A stretch of 64,000 nucleotides of DNA, taken from contig NZ_LVWG01000031.1 of NCBI RefSeq assembly GCF_001622165.1, forward strand, positions 1-64,000, in the 5' to 3' direction. A program made the position numbers and the translations under genes. Origin of the DNA: Pelodictyon luteolum (GTDB lineage Bacteria; Bacteroidota; Chlorobiia; Chlorobiales; Chlorobiaceae). Below the pieces are notes generated by a model. It was not told the DNA's origin and made no database searches. It worked only from the letters and a program-made list of their open reading frames with translations. Shown one piece after another: positions 29,957-37,687 of this stretch. Positions within the stretch are counted from its first letter, which is position 1, and every line of letters starts with the position of its first letter.

Positions 29957-31500
29957 TGGGTGGTTCTCAGAAGGACGATGCCGTTTTTCCTGAAGAGCAC
30001 GACCGGGTTATTCAGCCGGTCAAGATGCTTCGACGTGGTTAGTACCACTTCGCCCCGAACGGGGTCCCGTTTCTCGGCAAATGACTCCGAATATACTAAA
30101 AAAGAGGGGTAATCGACCCCCCACATCACGATTTCCCAGCCCTTCTCCTTTGCCAGCAGTGCAGCCTCTTTTACGGGTTCCTGCATGAGCCGGCCCGCTA
30201 TCGGCATGACGTGCATGTTGATGTAGAGAGCGAACACCACTCCTGAAGCGATAAGTCGGAACTCTATGGGGATAGGCCGGATGAGCACCAGCGCCGCCAT
30301 TGCAGCTGCGGAAAGCAGGGTGAGCTGGATATGGCGGAGGTCGAGGAGCTCACGGGCGGCAAGGAGCACGTCGCTTACATAGGCATCACCGGCCAGCTCC
30401 TCAGCGACAGGAAGTGCCAGCGGGAGGGCGGCGAGGGCGCCGAGCAGGAGGAGCGGCCAGAGCAGGGTGAGGGCCGGTCGCTTCGCCATATGAAGGGCCC
30501 TTGCCATGAGGAGGAAGAGCGGCGTGTAACCGTAGATCATGTAATGCGGCAGTTTCGTGCCGGAGAGCGAAAAGAAGACGAACACGAACAGCGTCCAGAT
30601 GCCGAGCAGGCGGTTTTCAGGGTCCCCGGCAAGCGTCCTGAAGTTGCGTACAACGGTGTAGAGGAGCCCCGTGAACGGCATCAGGCCGATAAGGACGACC
30701 GGCACATAGTAAAAAAGTGAGCCGGAGTGCCCTTCAAACGAAGTGCTGAACCGGTCGACGTTGTGCTTGAAGAAGAATCCTTCTATGAAGGCCATCCCTT
30801 CGGCCCGGTACTCCATTATATACCAGGGGAGGGAGATGGCGAGGAACAGCAGTATGCCTGCCGGGTTCAGAACCATCCGGAACCAGACGCCGAGGCTCCT
30901 CTGGCTGAGATGGAAGAAGAATGTCGCGGCAAGGGGAATGAGGATCGCTACGGGGCCCTTGGTCAGCATGCCGAACCCCATGGCGGCATAGGCCAGAAGA
31001 AGCGAGCTTTTCGACTGCGTCCTGTAATGGCTGAGGAGTGCCAGCATGGTGCCGGCAAGGCAGAGGTTGAGCAGTGCATCGGCGATGGCGGCTTTCGAGA
31101 TGATGGTCACCTGCAGGGATAGGACCAGCATGGCTGCGGCCAGGAATGCACGGCGCGCTCCGTTGCGGCGTGCTTCATGCAGGAACAGTGCGAACGCCCA
31201 TCCGGCCGCCGCAAGGGCCGATGGGAGGCGGAATGCGAACTCTGTGATTCCGAACGCCTTGATGGAGAGCAGCTGGAGCCAGTAGATCAGGACCGGTTTG
31301 TCGAAGCGGGGGACTCCGTTCAGGTAGGTTGTTACGTAGTTGCCGCTCTGGAGCATCTCCCGGGTGGCTTCGCTGAACGCCCCTTCATCCACGTCGAACA
31401 GTGGTGCCTGGCCGAGCACTGCAAAGCAGGTGATGGCAAGGATGAACGCCAGAAGCCCGGCGAAGATGGCCGTTTCACGGCTTGAGCTCTTGGGGAGCAT
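29953..31500 (-). CDS. GT-C membrane glycosyltransferase (ArnT/PMT-like, GT83)
   Basis: A protein of 515 residues from the ATG beginning MLPKSSSRET; the frame upstream of it overlaps the PAP2 gene in another frame and is low-complexity. The first extracytoplasmic loop holds the GT-C acidic motif PLFDVDEGAFSEATREML (Asp36, Asp38, Glu39), followed by GVPRFDKPVLIYW, as in ArnT and its relatives. Ten or more membrane segments fill the first ~400 residues. Such enzymes take a sugar from a polyprenyl-phosphate donor on the periplasmic side and attach it to lipid A, a glycan or protein. With the GT2 donor-making enzyme next to it, a lipid-linked transfer route is likely. The acceptor is unknown. Confidence 0.85.
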   Translation of the reverse strand: MLPKSSSRETAIFAGLLAFILAITCFAVLGQAPLFDVDEGAFSEATREMLQSGNYVTTYLNGVPRFDKPVLIYWLQLLSIKAFGITEFAFRLPSALAAAGWAFALFLHEARRNGARRAFLAAAMLVLSLQVTIISKAAIADALLNLCLAGTMLALLSHYRTQSKSSLLLAYAAMGFGMLTKGPVAILIPLAATFFFHLSQRSLGVWFRMVLNPAGILLFLAISLPWYIMEYRAEGMAFIEGFFFKHNVDRFSTSFEGHSGSLFYYVPVVLIGLMPFTGLLYTVVRNFRTLAGDPENRLLGIWTLFVFVFFSLSGTKLPHYMIYGYTPLFLLMARALHMAKRPALTLLWPLLLLGALAALPLALPVAEELAGDAYVSDVLLAARELLDLRHIQLTLLSAAAMAALVLIRPIPIEFRLIASGVVFALYINMHVMPIAGRLMQEPVKEAALLAKEKGWEIVMWGVDYPSFLVYSESFAEKRDPVRGEVVLTTSKHLDRLNNPVVLFRKNGIVLLRTTQ

Positions 31501-32098
31501 GGATGCGCTGTTTGAAGTATCGATGATAGAGAAAGATGCTGGTTGCGATGCCGAGGAAAGAGCCTGCGATGACGTCCGAGAGGTAGTGTTGGCCGAGGAA
31601 GATGCGGCTGAAGGCGATGATGGCCGCTGCGCCATAGAACAGAGGCGCGGCGCCTGGATAGAGCAGGACAAGAGCGGCGCCGACGCTAAAGGCCGTTGCC
31701 GAATGCCCGGACGGGAACGAGGTCCATGCGTGTGCGGCGTTGAACCAGTCGAGCCCGTAGATGCCCTCGTGGAAGAAAAGTCCCGGCCGTGCCCTGCCGA
31801 GGATGAACTTGACAATGTTGGCTGCGATGCCAGATACGGCCGTTACGGCGAAGACGAAGAGGCCTGTCCAGGAGAGGGGTGGACGCGAATTTCGGAAGAT
31901 GACGAACAGGAGCAGGCCCGGCACGAGGTACCATTCCGATTGGCCGAACCGGGTGATGGTATCGAAAACGTCATGCCACGGCGGGGTGTCCAGGGCGTGG
32001 AAGAACAGGGCTGTTTCCCGGTCCAGAAAGGCAAATGAGAGGGCGCTGGCAATAAGGATGATGGCGGTGGAGGCGGTGTATCGGGATCGTGTGCTCAT
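31475..32098 (-). CDS. PAP2-family membrane phosphatase
   Basis: A protein of 207 residues from the ATG beginning MSTRSRYTAS; longer in-frame readings to 32245 run into the purU leader region. The three PAP2 motifs are intact: Lys97 to Arg104-Pro (KFILGRARP), PSGH at 129-132, and Ser164-Arg165...His171...Asp175 (SRIFLGQHYLSD). About five or six membrane segments are seen. Likely substrates are undecaprenyl diphosphate, a phosphatidic acid or the lipid A 1-phosphate. It is the first gene of the operon with GT-C, GT2 and flippase-like genes, overlapping the GT-C gene by 26 bp, so carrier recycling or lipid A dephosphorylation is plausible. Confidence 0.85.
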   Translation of the reverse strand: MSTRSRYTASTAIILIASALSFAFLDRETALFFHALDTPPWHDVFDTITRFGQSEWYLVPGLLLFVIFRNSRPPLSWTGLFVFAVTAVSGIAANIVKFILGRARPGLFFHEGIYGLDWFNAAHAWTSFPSGHSATAFSVGAALVLLYPGAAPLFYGAAAIIAFSRIFLGQHYLSDVIAGSFLGIATSIFLYHRYFKQRIHAPQELKP

Positions 32099-32228
32099 GG
32101 GCCTAGGGACTGCGGATGGGGCCGCATGCCGGAAAAACCCCGCAGGGCAGGATTTATTTATGGTGGAACTCGCGTTGAAAAAACATAAATATACAAGAAA
32201 TGGAGCTCTTTTGCACTCCTCCTCAATC

Positions 32229-33110
32229 ATGCTCTCCATACCCATGCATCAAGAACCCAGCCCCACGGCCATTCTGCTGCTTTCCTGCCGCGACCGGAGC
32301 GGCCTTGTCTCACGCATTTCGCATTTCATCTATGAACGGGGCGGCAATATCATCGACCTCGACGAGCATGTCGATGCCGCAGAGGGGATGTTCTTCATCC
32401 GGGTCTCCTGGAGCACCGACCGGCTCAGCATTCCTGTTTCAGCGCTCGAGGATGCCTTCCGCCCGCTTGGTACCGAATTCGAGGCATCCTGGAGCATCCG
32501 CTTCACCCTTCGTCCCACCCGCTTCGCCATTTTCGTTTCCCGCTACGACCACTGCCTGCAGGAGCTTCTCTGGCGCTACAGCATGGGTGAGTTTTCTGCC
32601 GAGATTCCTCTCGTGATATCCAACCATCCCGACCTTGAGCCTCTTGCCGCCCAGTATGGCATTCCTTTTCACCTGTTTCGGGTGAGGGCCGATACCCGTC
32701 ATGATGTTGAAGCTGAAGAGCAGGCGCTTCTGGATGCCAATGATATCGACGCCATCGTGCTTGCCCGGTACATGCAGGTGCTCTCCCCCTCGTTCGCCCG
32801 CCGCTGGCACGGACGTGCTATCAATATCCACCACTCTTTTCTCCCGGCGTTTGTCGGCGGCAACCCCTACCGGCAGGCCTATGAGCGAGGGGTGAAAATC
32901 ATCGGTGCCACCAGCCATTATGTAACCGAAGAGCTGGACCAGGGTCCTATCATCGAGCAGGATATCATGCGGGTGACCCACCGCGACACCCTCGAGGGAC
33001 TCATCCGCCGCGGGCGTGACCTGGAACGGATGGTGCTGGCCCGGGCAGTGCGCCTGCACGCTGAACACCGCATTCTTCTCAACGGTCGCAAGACCATTGT
33101 GTTTGACTGA
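32229..33110 (+). CDS. purU: Formyltetrahydrofolate deformylase
   Basis: A 293-residue enzyme that hydrolyses 10-formyl-tetrahydrofolate to formate and tetrahydrofolate. It has an N-terminal ACT domain (about 12-90) and a C-terminal formyltransferase-fold domain. The catalytic Asn199, His201 and Asp237 are in place (INIHHSFLPAF; EELDQGPIIEQD), with the same His-to-Asp spacing (36) as GAR transformylase. The start is either 32229 or 32244; neither has a clear Shine-Dalgarno. The two-domain layout and length are normal for PurU. Confidence 0.92.
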   Translation: MLSIPMHQEPSPTAILLLSCRDRSGLVSRISHFIYERGGNIIDLDEHVDAAEGMFFIRVSWSTDRLSIPVSALEDAFRPLGTEFEASWSIRFTLRPTRFAIFVSRYDHCLQELLWRYSMGEFSAEIPLVISNHPDLEPLAAQYGIPFHLFRVRADTRHDVEAEEQALLDANDIDAIVLARYMQVLSPSFARRWHGRAINIHHSFLPAFVGGNPYRQAYERGVKIIGATSHYVTEELDQGPIIEQDIMRVTHRDTLEGLIRRGRDLERMVLARAVRLHAEHRILLNGRKTIVFD

Positions 33111-33122
33111 ACGGAGAGCCTC

Positions 33123-34031
33123 ATGAGTGCAGGACACAGCCACCCTCACCATCATCATCAAGCCGCGGGTGATATAGGGACCGCTTTTTTCCTCAACCTC
33201 GCCTTTACGCTGGTGGAGTTCGTCGGCGGCTGGCTGACGGGGAGTACGGCAATTCTGGCCGATGCGGTCCATGACCTTGGCGACTCTTTCGCTTTCGGTC
33301 AGGCATGGTATTTCGAAAGGCTTTCCCTGTCGGGGAGCAGCGAGCGGTACTCTTACGGTTACCGGCGGTTTTCGCTTGTCGGCGCGCTCCTCAGCGCCCT
33401 GATCCTTTTCGGGGGGTCCATATTCGTTCTCTTTCAGGCGGTACCGAAGCTCTTCGCTCCCGGTACCCCGGACGCCGGCGGCATGGCGCTGCTTGCTGTT
33501 GCCGGTATCGGGGTCAACATGCTTGCCATGCTCCGCCTCAGGAAAACAAACGGCATGAACGCCCGGGTCGTAACCCTCCACCTGCTTGAGGACGTGCTCG
33601 GCTGGGTGGCTGTGCTTGTTGTGGCGGTGGTGCTCATGTTCAAGCAGATTCCCGTGCTCGACCCCATCCTTGCTGTCGCCATCACTCTCTATATCCTCTA
33701 CGGCGCCCTGCAGAACCTTCGTTCGATGGTGCCCGTTTTCCTGCAGGCTGTGCCTGTTGGCATCAGTCTCCAGGCGGTGGTGCGGGAAGCAGAAGGCATT
33801 GAAGGCGTAGAGGGCGTCCATAACGCGCATATCTGGTCGCTTGATGGCATGCACCAGGTATTTACCGCACACCTGCAGGTGGACCGCGAGCTTGATGCCT
33901 GCGCCTATATCGAGCTCAAAAAGCGGATAGCCGGTCTTGTCCAAAGCCATGGCATCGAGCACTCGACCGTTGAAATTGAATACCCCGGCGAAGTCTGCCG
34001 TATAACCGATAACGAGGAGAAAACACCATGA
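33123..34031 (+). CDS. Cation diffusion facilitator (CzcD/ZitB-like zinc exporter)
   Basis: A 302-residue CDF-family metal/proton antiporter. The N-terminus is His-rich (HSHPHHHH), as in ZitB and CzcD. The transport-site motifs are HDLGDS in the second membrane helix (the more usual form is HxxxD) and HLLEDVLGW in the fifth. The C-terminal cytoplasmic domain (from about 205) ends in the usual HIWSLDGMHQVFTAHLQV segment. Zn2+ or a similar divalent cation is likely. The gene starts 12 bp after purU and its stop overlaps the lipocalin start (ATGA). Confidence 0.88.
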   Translation: MSAGHSHPHHHHQAAGDIGTAFFLNLAFTLVEFVGGWLTGSTAILADAVHDLGDSFAFGQAWYFERLSLSGSSERYSYGYRRFSLVGALLSALILFGGSIFVLFQAVPKLFAPGTPDAGGMALLAVAGIGVNMLAMLRLRKTNGMNARVVTLHLLEDVLGWVAVLVVAVVLMFKQIPVLDPILAVAITLYILYGALQNLRSMVPVFLQAVPVGISLQAVVREAEGIEGVEGVHNAHIWSLDGMHQVFTAHLQVDRELDACAYIELKKRIAGLVQSHGIEHSTVEIEYPGEVCRITDNEEKTP

Positions 34032-34579
34032 AGATCACCGCAATGCTGAAACGGGCGCTCTGCCTGCTGTTGTTCGTGCCTGCCGGCTGCACCGGTGTAC
34101 CGGGCGGGCTGCAGGTCGTTGAGGACTTTTCGCTCGATCGCTATCTCGGCACCTGGTACGAGATTGCCCGTATCGACAATTCGTTCGAAAAAAACTTCGA
34201 AGAGGTATCGGCCACCTACCGTCTTGACGACGATGGATCGGTCAGGGTGGAGAACCGGGGGTTCGACACCGAGAGACAGCGCTGGAAGAGCGTCAACGGG
34301 AGGGCGAAGTTCGCCGGGCCGGTCGAACGCGGTGCACTGAAGGTATCGTTTTTCGGCCCCTTCTACGCGAGCTACAACGTGCTTGCCCTCGATCACGAAG
34401 GCTACCGGTGGGCGCTTGTCTCCGGTCATGACCGTGACCTCCTGTGGATCCTTGCACGCCGTCCCGTGATGGAGCCTGCTCTGCTTGAAGAGCTCAGGAC
34501 AAAAGCGGCCGGGATGGGGTTCGATGCATCCCGGATCCGCAAGGTCAGCCAGACCGGCGTGTCCTCAGGCGTGCAGTAA
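34028..34579 (+). CDS. blc: Outer-membrane lipocalin lipoprotein (Blc-like)
   Basis: A 183-residue protein with a lipoprotein signal peptide: a hydrophobic core and the lipobox PAGC with Cys21. The lipocalin signature GTWYEIARIDNSFE follows closely. Bacterial Blc binds fatty acids or lysophospholipids and is made under envelope stress. Residues after Cys21 are Thr-Gly, with no inner-membrane retention Asp at +2, so it probably sits in the outer membrane. It overlaps the CDF gene by ATGA, so the two are transcribed and translated together. Confidence 0.9.
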   Translation: MKITAMLKRALCLLLFVPAGCTGVPGGLQVVEDFSLDRYLGTWYEIARIDNSFEKNFEEVSATYRLDDDGSVRVENRGFDTERQRWKSVNGRAKFAGPVERGALKVSFFGPFYASYNVLALDHEGYRWALVSGHDRDLLWILARRPVMEPALLEELRTKAAGMGFDASRIRKVSQTGVSSGVQ

Positions 34580-34631
34580 GCGGCCGGAGGCAACCGGTGC
34601 CGTCATATACAAACCATAAAGGAGCGTGCAG

Positions 34632-34919
34632 ATGGAAGAGCATACAGAGCGGGAAGCCCGGTACCGGGCACTGGTGGACGGTATCGTCGGGGAGTGGGCG
34701 GTTGGAAAGCCGCCGAACCCCGGGGCCGGTTCACCGACGGCAAAACCATCGGGGTTCTACCGGTTGACGGGATGGCTCCTTGAGTACCTGCTGCGCCACG
34801 ATGCGTTTCCGGTCGGGGTGCACCCGATGCCCGAGGGCATGGATAGCGAGGGGCGGATTGAACCGTCGTTTCCGGTGGATTTCGATCAACTTCTTGGCAA
34901 CCGACCCTTTCCCCTGTAG
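34632..34919 (+). CDS. Hypothetical small protein
   Basis: A protein of 95 residues if it starts at the ATG at 34632, which has GGAG 7 nt upstream; a GTG at 34626 is possible. It is soluble, with no signal peptide, membrane segment or known motif that I recognise. The middle carries KPSGFYRLTGWLLEYLLRHDAFPVGVHPMPEG and the C-terminus LLGNRPFPL. It lies 52 bp after the lipocalin on the same strand and ends one base before the convergent bciA gene. The good ribosome-binding site and the space it fills argue that it is real. Confidence 0.6.
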   Translation: MEEHTEREARYRALVDGIVGEWAVGKPPNPGAGSPTAKPSGFYRLTGWLLEYLLRHDAFPVGVHPMPEGMDSEGRIEPSFPVDFDQLLGNRPFPL

Positions 34920-34920
34920 A

Positions 34921-35946
34921 CTAGAACATGCTGTGGGCTCCAAGTTCCTGGCCCTTGAGTCCCTCTTTAAGCACGCGGGCGTAAAAGTCGCGGAGCGTGT
35001 CGGTGCCGTATGAGGGCGTTGCCTCTTCGTCATACCGTCCGGTCTCGTGGTTGAAGACGAGCATGGATTCCGAGCAGTAGTATTTGCCGATGCGTGCGAA
35101 CTCTGCCTTGTCTCGAAGCTGCGGGATGAACTTCGATAAGAGGCTGAGGACGGGGATGATGACGTCGAAGATCTGGATTGGAACCTGCTTGAACTTCGGA
35201 TCCTTCCCCAGCAGCTCAAAGAGCATTGCACCCTGTTCTCTGGCCGAAATGGCTTTCCCCGGTCCCCCGATCGGAAGGATGCGGTTCTGCATCGAGGGAT
35301 CCAGGATGCAGTCGGCCATGAATCGGGCAAGGTCAGCTTCACTGATGGGTTTGCAGCGGGTCAGCTCTCCGTCGGCAAACATGACATAGGGTTTGCCGTT
35401 TTTCACCGACTCCACCTGTCCGGCGATTGACTTGAAGAAGGCCGTCGGACGAACGATCGAGTATGCCACCCCGGATGCCATCAACTCAGCCTCGAATTTC
35501 AGCTTTGCGTGCTGGAACTCCAGCATGGGTTTCTGTACGCAGATGGCCGAGAGCAGGACGAAGTGTGTGATGCCGGCCTTGAGACCGGCGTCAAGAGCGT
35601 TTTTTGTTGCCCGGTAGTCGATGTTCCATGCATCTTCAATACCGCCGGTGCGCGAGGTAAGGCATGAATAGACAGCGTCGAAACGCTCCCCCCTGATTCC
35701 TTCCCTGAGGATCGACTGCAGATCACCGACGTCGCCAAAGCGGACCTCCGAGCCTGCAAGCTGCCGCTGTGTCTCTTCTGCCGTCGTGGCGGCATTCACC
35801 CCCGAGCGCGGTCGTGCAAAACTTACCACCTCGTGGCCCCGCGCCACCAGTTCCCTGGTGACGAATTTCCCGATGTATCCGGTTGCTCCTGCAACGAAGA
35901 TGCGCATTTTTGCGCCAGTGGCGTTTTCTTGCTGTCTGTCGTTCAT
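34921..35946 (-). CDS. bciA: Divinyl (proto)chlorophyllide a 8-vinyl reductase, BciA type
   Basis: A 341-residue NmrA-like atypical short-chain dehydrogenase. It starts with the NAD(P)-binding motif VAGATGYIGKFVTRELVARGHEVVSFARP, and contains SCLTSRTGGIEDAWNIDYRAT, LLSAICVQKPMLEFQ and SIVRPTAFFKS, all recognised from Chlorobium BciA. The enzyme reduces the 8-vinyl group of chlorophyllide intermediates to ethyl with NADPH, making monovinyl pigments for bacteriochlorophyll. The start could also be at 35907 (MRIFVAGATG). It begins 13 bp after cydC, so it is probably in the cydABDC transcript. No other bch genes lie in this window. Confidence 0.88.
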   Translation of the reverse strand: MNDRQQENATGAKMRIFVAGATGYIGKFVTRELVARGHEVVSFARPRSGVNAATTAEETQRQLAGSEVRFGDVGDLQSILREGIRGERFDAVYSCLTSRTGGIEDAWNIDYRATKNALDAGLKAGITHFVLLSAICVQKPMLEFQHAKLKFEAELMASGVAYSIVRPTAFFKSIAGQVESVKNGKPYVMFADGELTRCKPISEADLARFMADCILDPSMQNRILPIGGPGKAISAREQGAMLFELLGKDPKFKQVPIQIFDVIIPVLSLLSKFIPQLRDKAEFARIGKYYCSESMLVFNHETGRYDEEATPSYGTDTLRDFYARVLKEGLKGQELGAHSMF

Positions 35947-35959
35947 GGTTGTCTTTGAT

Positions 35960-37687
35960 TTATTGCTGCCCGTCGATGCTTTGATGCTGGCTGTTCCACA
36001 TGGCGTGATAGACGCCCTGCTTCCTCATGAGTTCCGTGTGCGTGCCTGTTTCGGCGAGCCGCCCGTCCTTTAATACCAGGATGCTCCCGAACCGTTCCAT
36101 CTCTTGCAGGCGGTGGGTTATGGTGATGATGGTTTTTCCTTCTGATGCCTCCTCGATACGCCGGAGCACCTCCTGTTCAGTCGGAGCGTCGAGGCTGGCG
36201 GTTGCTTCGTCGAGGATGACGACGGGGGCGTCCTGCAGGATGGCGCGGGCGATGGCGAGCCGCTGTCGTTCACCTCCGCTGAGCTGCATGCCATGTTGTC
36301 CTGCGAACTCGCCGAGGCGTGTGGGAAAGTGGTTGAGTCCGGCTGCCCGGAGAGCTTTTCCGAGCTCATGGTCCGTTGCTCCGGGTCTGGCGAGGAGGAG
36401 GTTTTCCCGGATGGTTTCGGCGAACACATAGGTTCTCTGGGAGACGAGTGCGATATGACGCCGCAGTGCTTCGGGGCTGTATTCTTCGATGGGGTGTCGA
36501 CCGATCCTCAGAGTGCCGCTGCCGGGGTTCCAGAAGCGAACGAGGAGAGATGTGAGGGTCGATTTTCCCGATCCGCTGGGCCCGACGATGGCGACCCTGG
36601 CTCCCTGGAGAATCATGAATGATACCGCGTCCAGAGCCGGGCGGAGGGTTCCCGGATAGGTGAACGAGAGCGCTGTGGCTTCAATCGGAAGCTCTCCCTG
36701 TATGGGTCGTGGGGAGGATGGTTCCGTTACTTCAGGTGTTGCGTCAAGTATTTCGAAGATTCTTTTGCCGGCATGGATGTCGGCTTCAAGGTGGCGGACG
36801 GAGCCGGGGAGCGGAAGGAACGGCTCGAATGAGGCCATGACTGCCAGCGTTGCAATGGAGAGCGCGATGCCGCTGAGGGTGCCGGTGGACACCTCTGGCA
36901 GGACTGCAGAGAGAACACCGAGGACTGCCGCGTTCATGATGAGGCCGATGAGGGTTTCCTGCATGCCGTCGACGAGGGCGCTTTTGCGTTCGAGTGCGAG
37001 TTTCTCCGACTCTGCATGTTCGAGACGCTTCCGGTGCCGCTCAATGCCACCGTACATCTGCAGCTCTGCGAGTCCCTGTGCGAAGTCAAGGGCGAGCATC
37101 TGTTCCTCAGCCTTCCACCGGAGGATTCCGCTTGCCGTTCCGCGACTGAGTCTGGCAGTGAGGAGCGGAACGCCGATGCCGGCGAGCAGATGGAAAGAGA
37201 GCAGGATCACTGCGGCCAGCGGTGACCAGAACCCGAGCAGAAACCAGAGGAGGAGTGCAGTCAAAAGGGCGGTCACAGGAGGTGCGAGCACTCTTGTGTA
37301 GAGGTTCTCGAGGCTCTGGATGTCATCGACGATCCGCTGCAGGAGGTCGGCGCTCCTGAACTGCATGAGGCGTGCCGGGGCGAGTGGTTCGAGCGCATCA
37401 TAGAACCACAGACGGAGGCTTGTGAGAATCCGGAACGTGGTGTCGTGGGATGCCAGCCGTTCAAGATAGCGCAGCACGCCGCGTGCGAGGCCGAAGAACC
37501 TTACGCCGACGATGCCTATCTGCAGTGCGGCCAGCGGTGGCTGCAGTGCCGCCTTGGCGATAAGGTATGCTGCAGTCATGAGAAGTCCTATGCCGCTGCC
37601 GGTTGCGGCAAACGAGAGGAAGGCTGCAAGCAGCATCCAGCCGGCCCAGGGGCGGACAATGCGGATGAGGCGGAAGAATATGCTCAT
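35960..37687 (-). CDS. cydC: CydC-type thiol/heme ABC exporter subunit
   Basis: A 575-residue half-transporter with an N-terminal six-helix membrane domain (about 1-300) and a C-terminal ABC ATPase (about 325-560). The ATPase has Walker A (GPSGSGKST), the signature LSGGERQR and Walker B (VVILDEATASLD). With CydD it forms the exporter of cysteine and glutathione (or heme) needed to assemble cytochrome bd. It overlaps cydD (ATGA) and is followed by bciA. The N-terminal family feature of a compact start (MSIFFRLIRIVRPW) agrees. Confidence 0.88.
   Translation of the reverse strand: MSIFFRLIRIVRPWAGWMLLAAFLSFAATGSGIGLLMTAAYLIAKAALQPPLAALQIGIVGVRFFGLARGVLRYLERLASHDTTFRILTSLRLWFYDALEPLAPARLMQFRSADLLQRIVDDIQSLENLYTRVLAPPVTALLTALLLWFLLGFWSPLAAVILLSFHLLAGIGVPLLTARLSRGTASGILRWKAEEQMLALDFAQGLAELQMYGGIERHRKRLEHAESEKLALERKSALVDGMQETLIGLIMNAAVLGVLSAVLPEVSTGTLSGIALSIATLAVMASFEPFLPLPGSVRHLEADIHAGKRIFEILDATPEVTEPSSPRPIQGELPIEATALSFTYPGTLRPALDAVSFMILQGARVAIVGPSGSGKSTLTSLLVRFWNPGSGTLRIGRHPIEEYSPEALRRHIALVSQRTYVFAETIRENLLLARPGATDHELGKALRAAGLNHFPTRLGEFAGQHGMQLSGGERQRLAIARAILQDAPVVILDEATASLDAPTEQEVLRRIEEASEGKTIITITHRLQEMERFGSILVLKDGRLAETGTHTELMRKQGVYHAMWNSQHQSIDGQQ

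Noticed and set aside
29953-31815. A longer start for the GT-C gene at 31815.
   Set aside because: The first 105 residues are Ser/Pro-rich and lie in another frame of the PAP2 gene. The membrane topology and the acidic motif begin after the ATG at 31500.
32439-33962. A 507-codon open frame on the minus strand opposite purU and the CDF gene.
   Set aside because: Both genes on the plus strand have full family motifs and good ends. The antisense frame has no recognisable domain; in GC-rich DNA such mirror frames are common.
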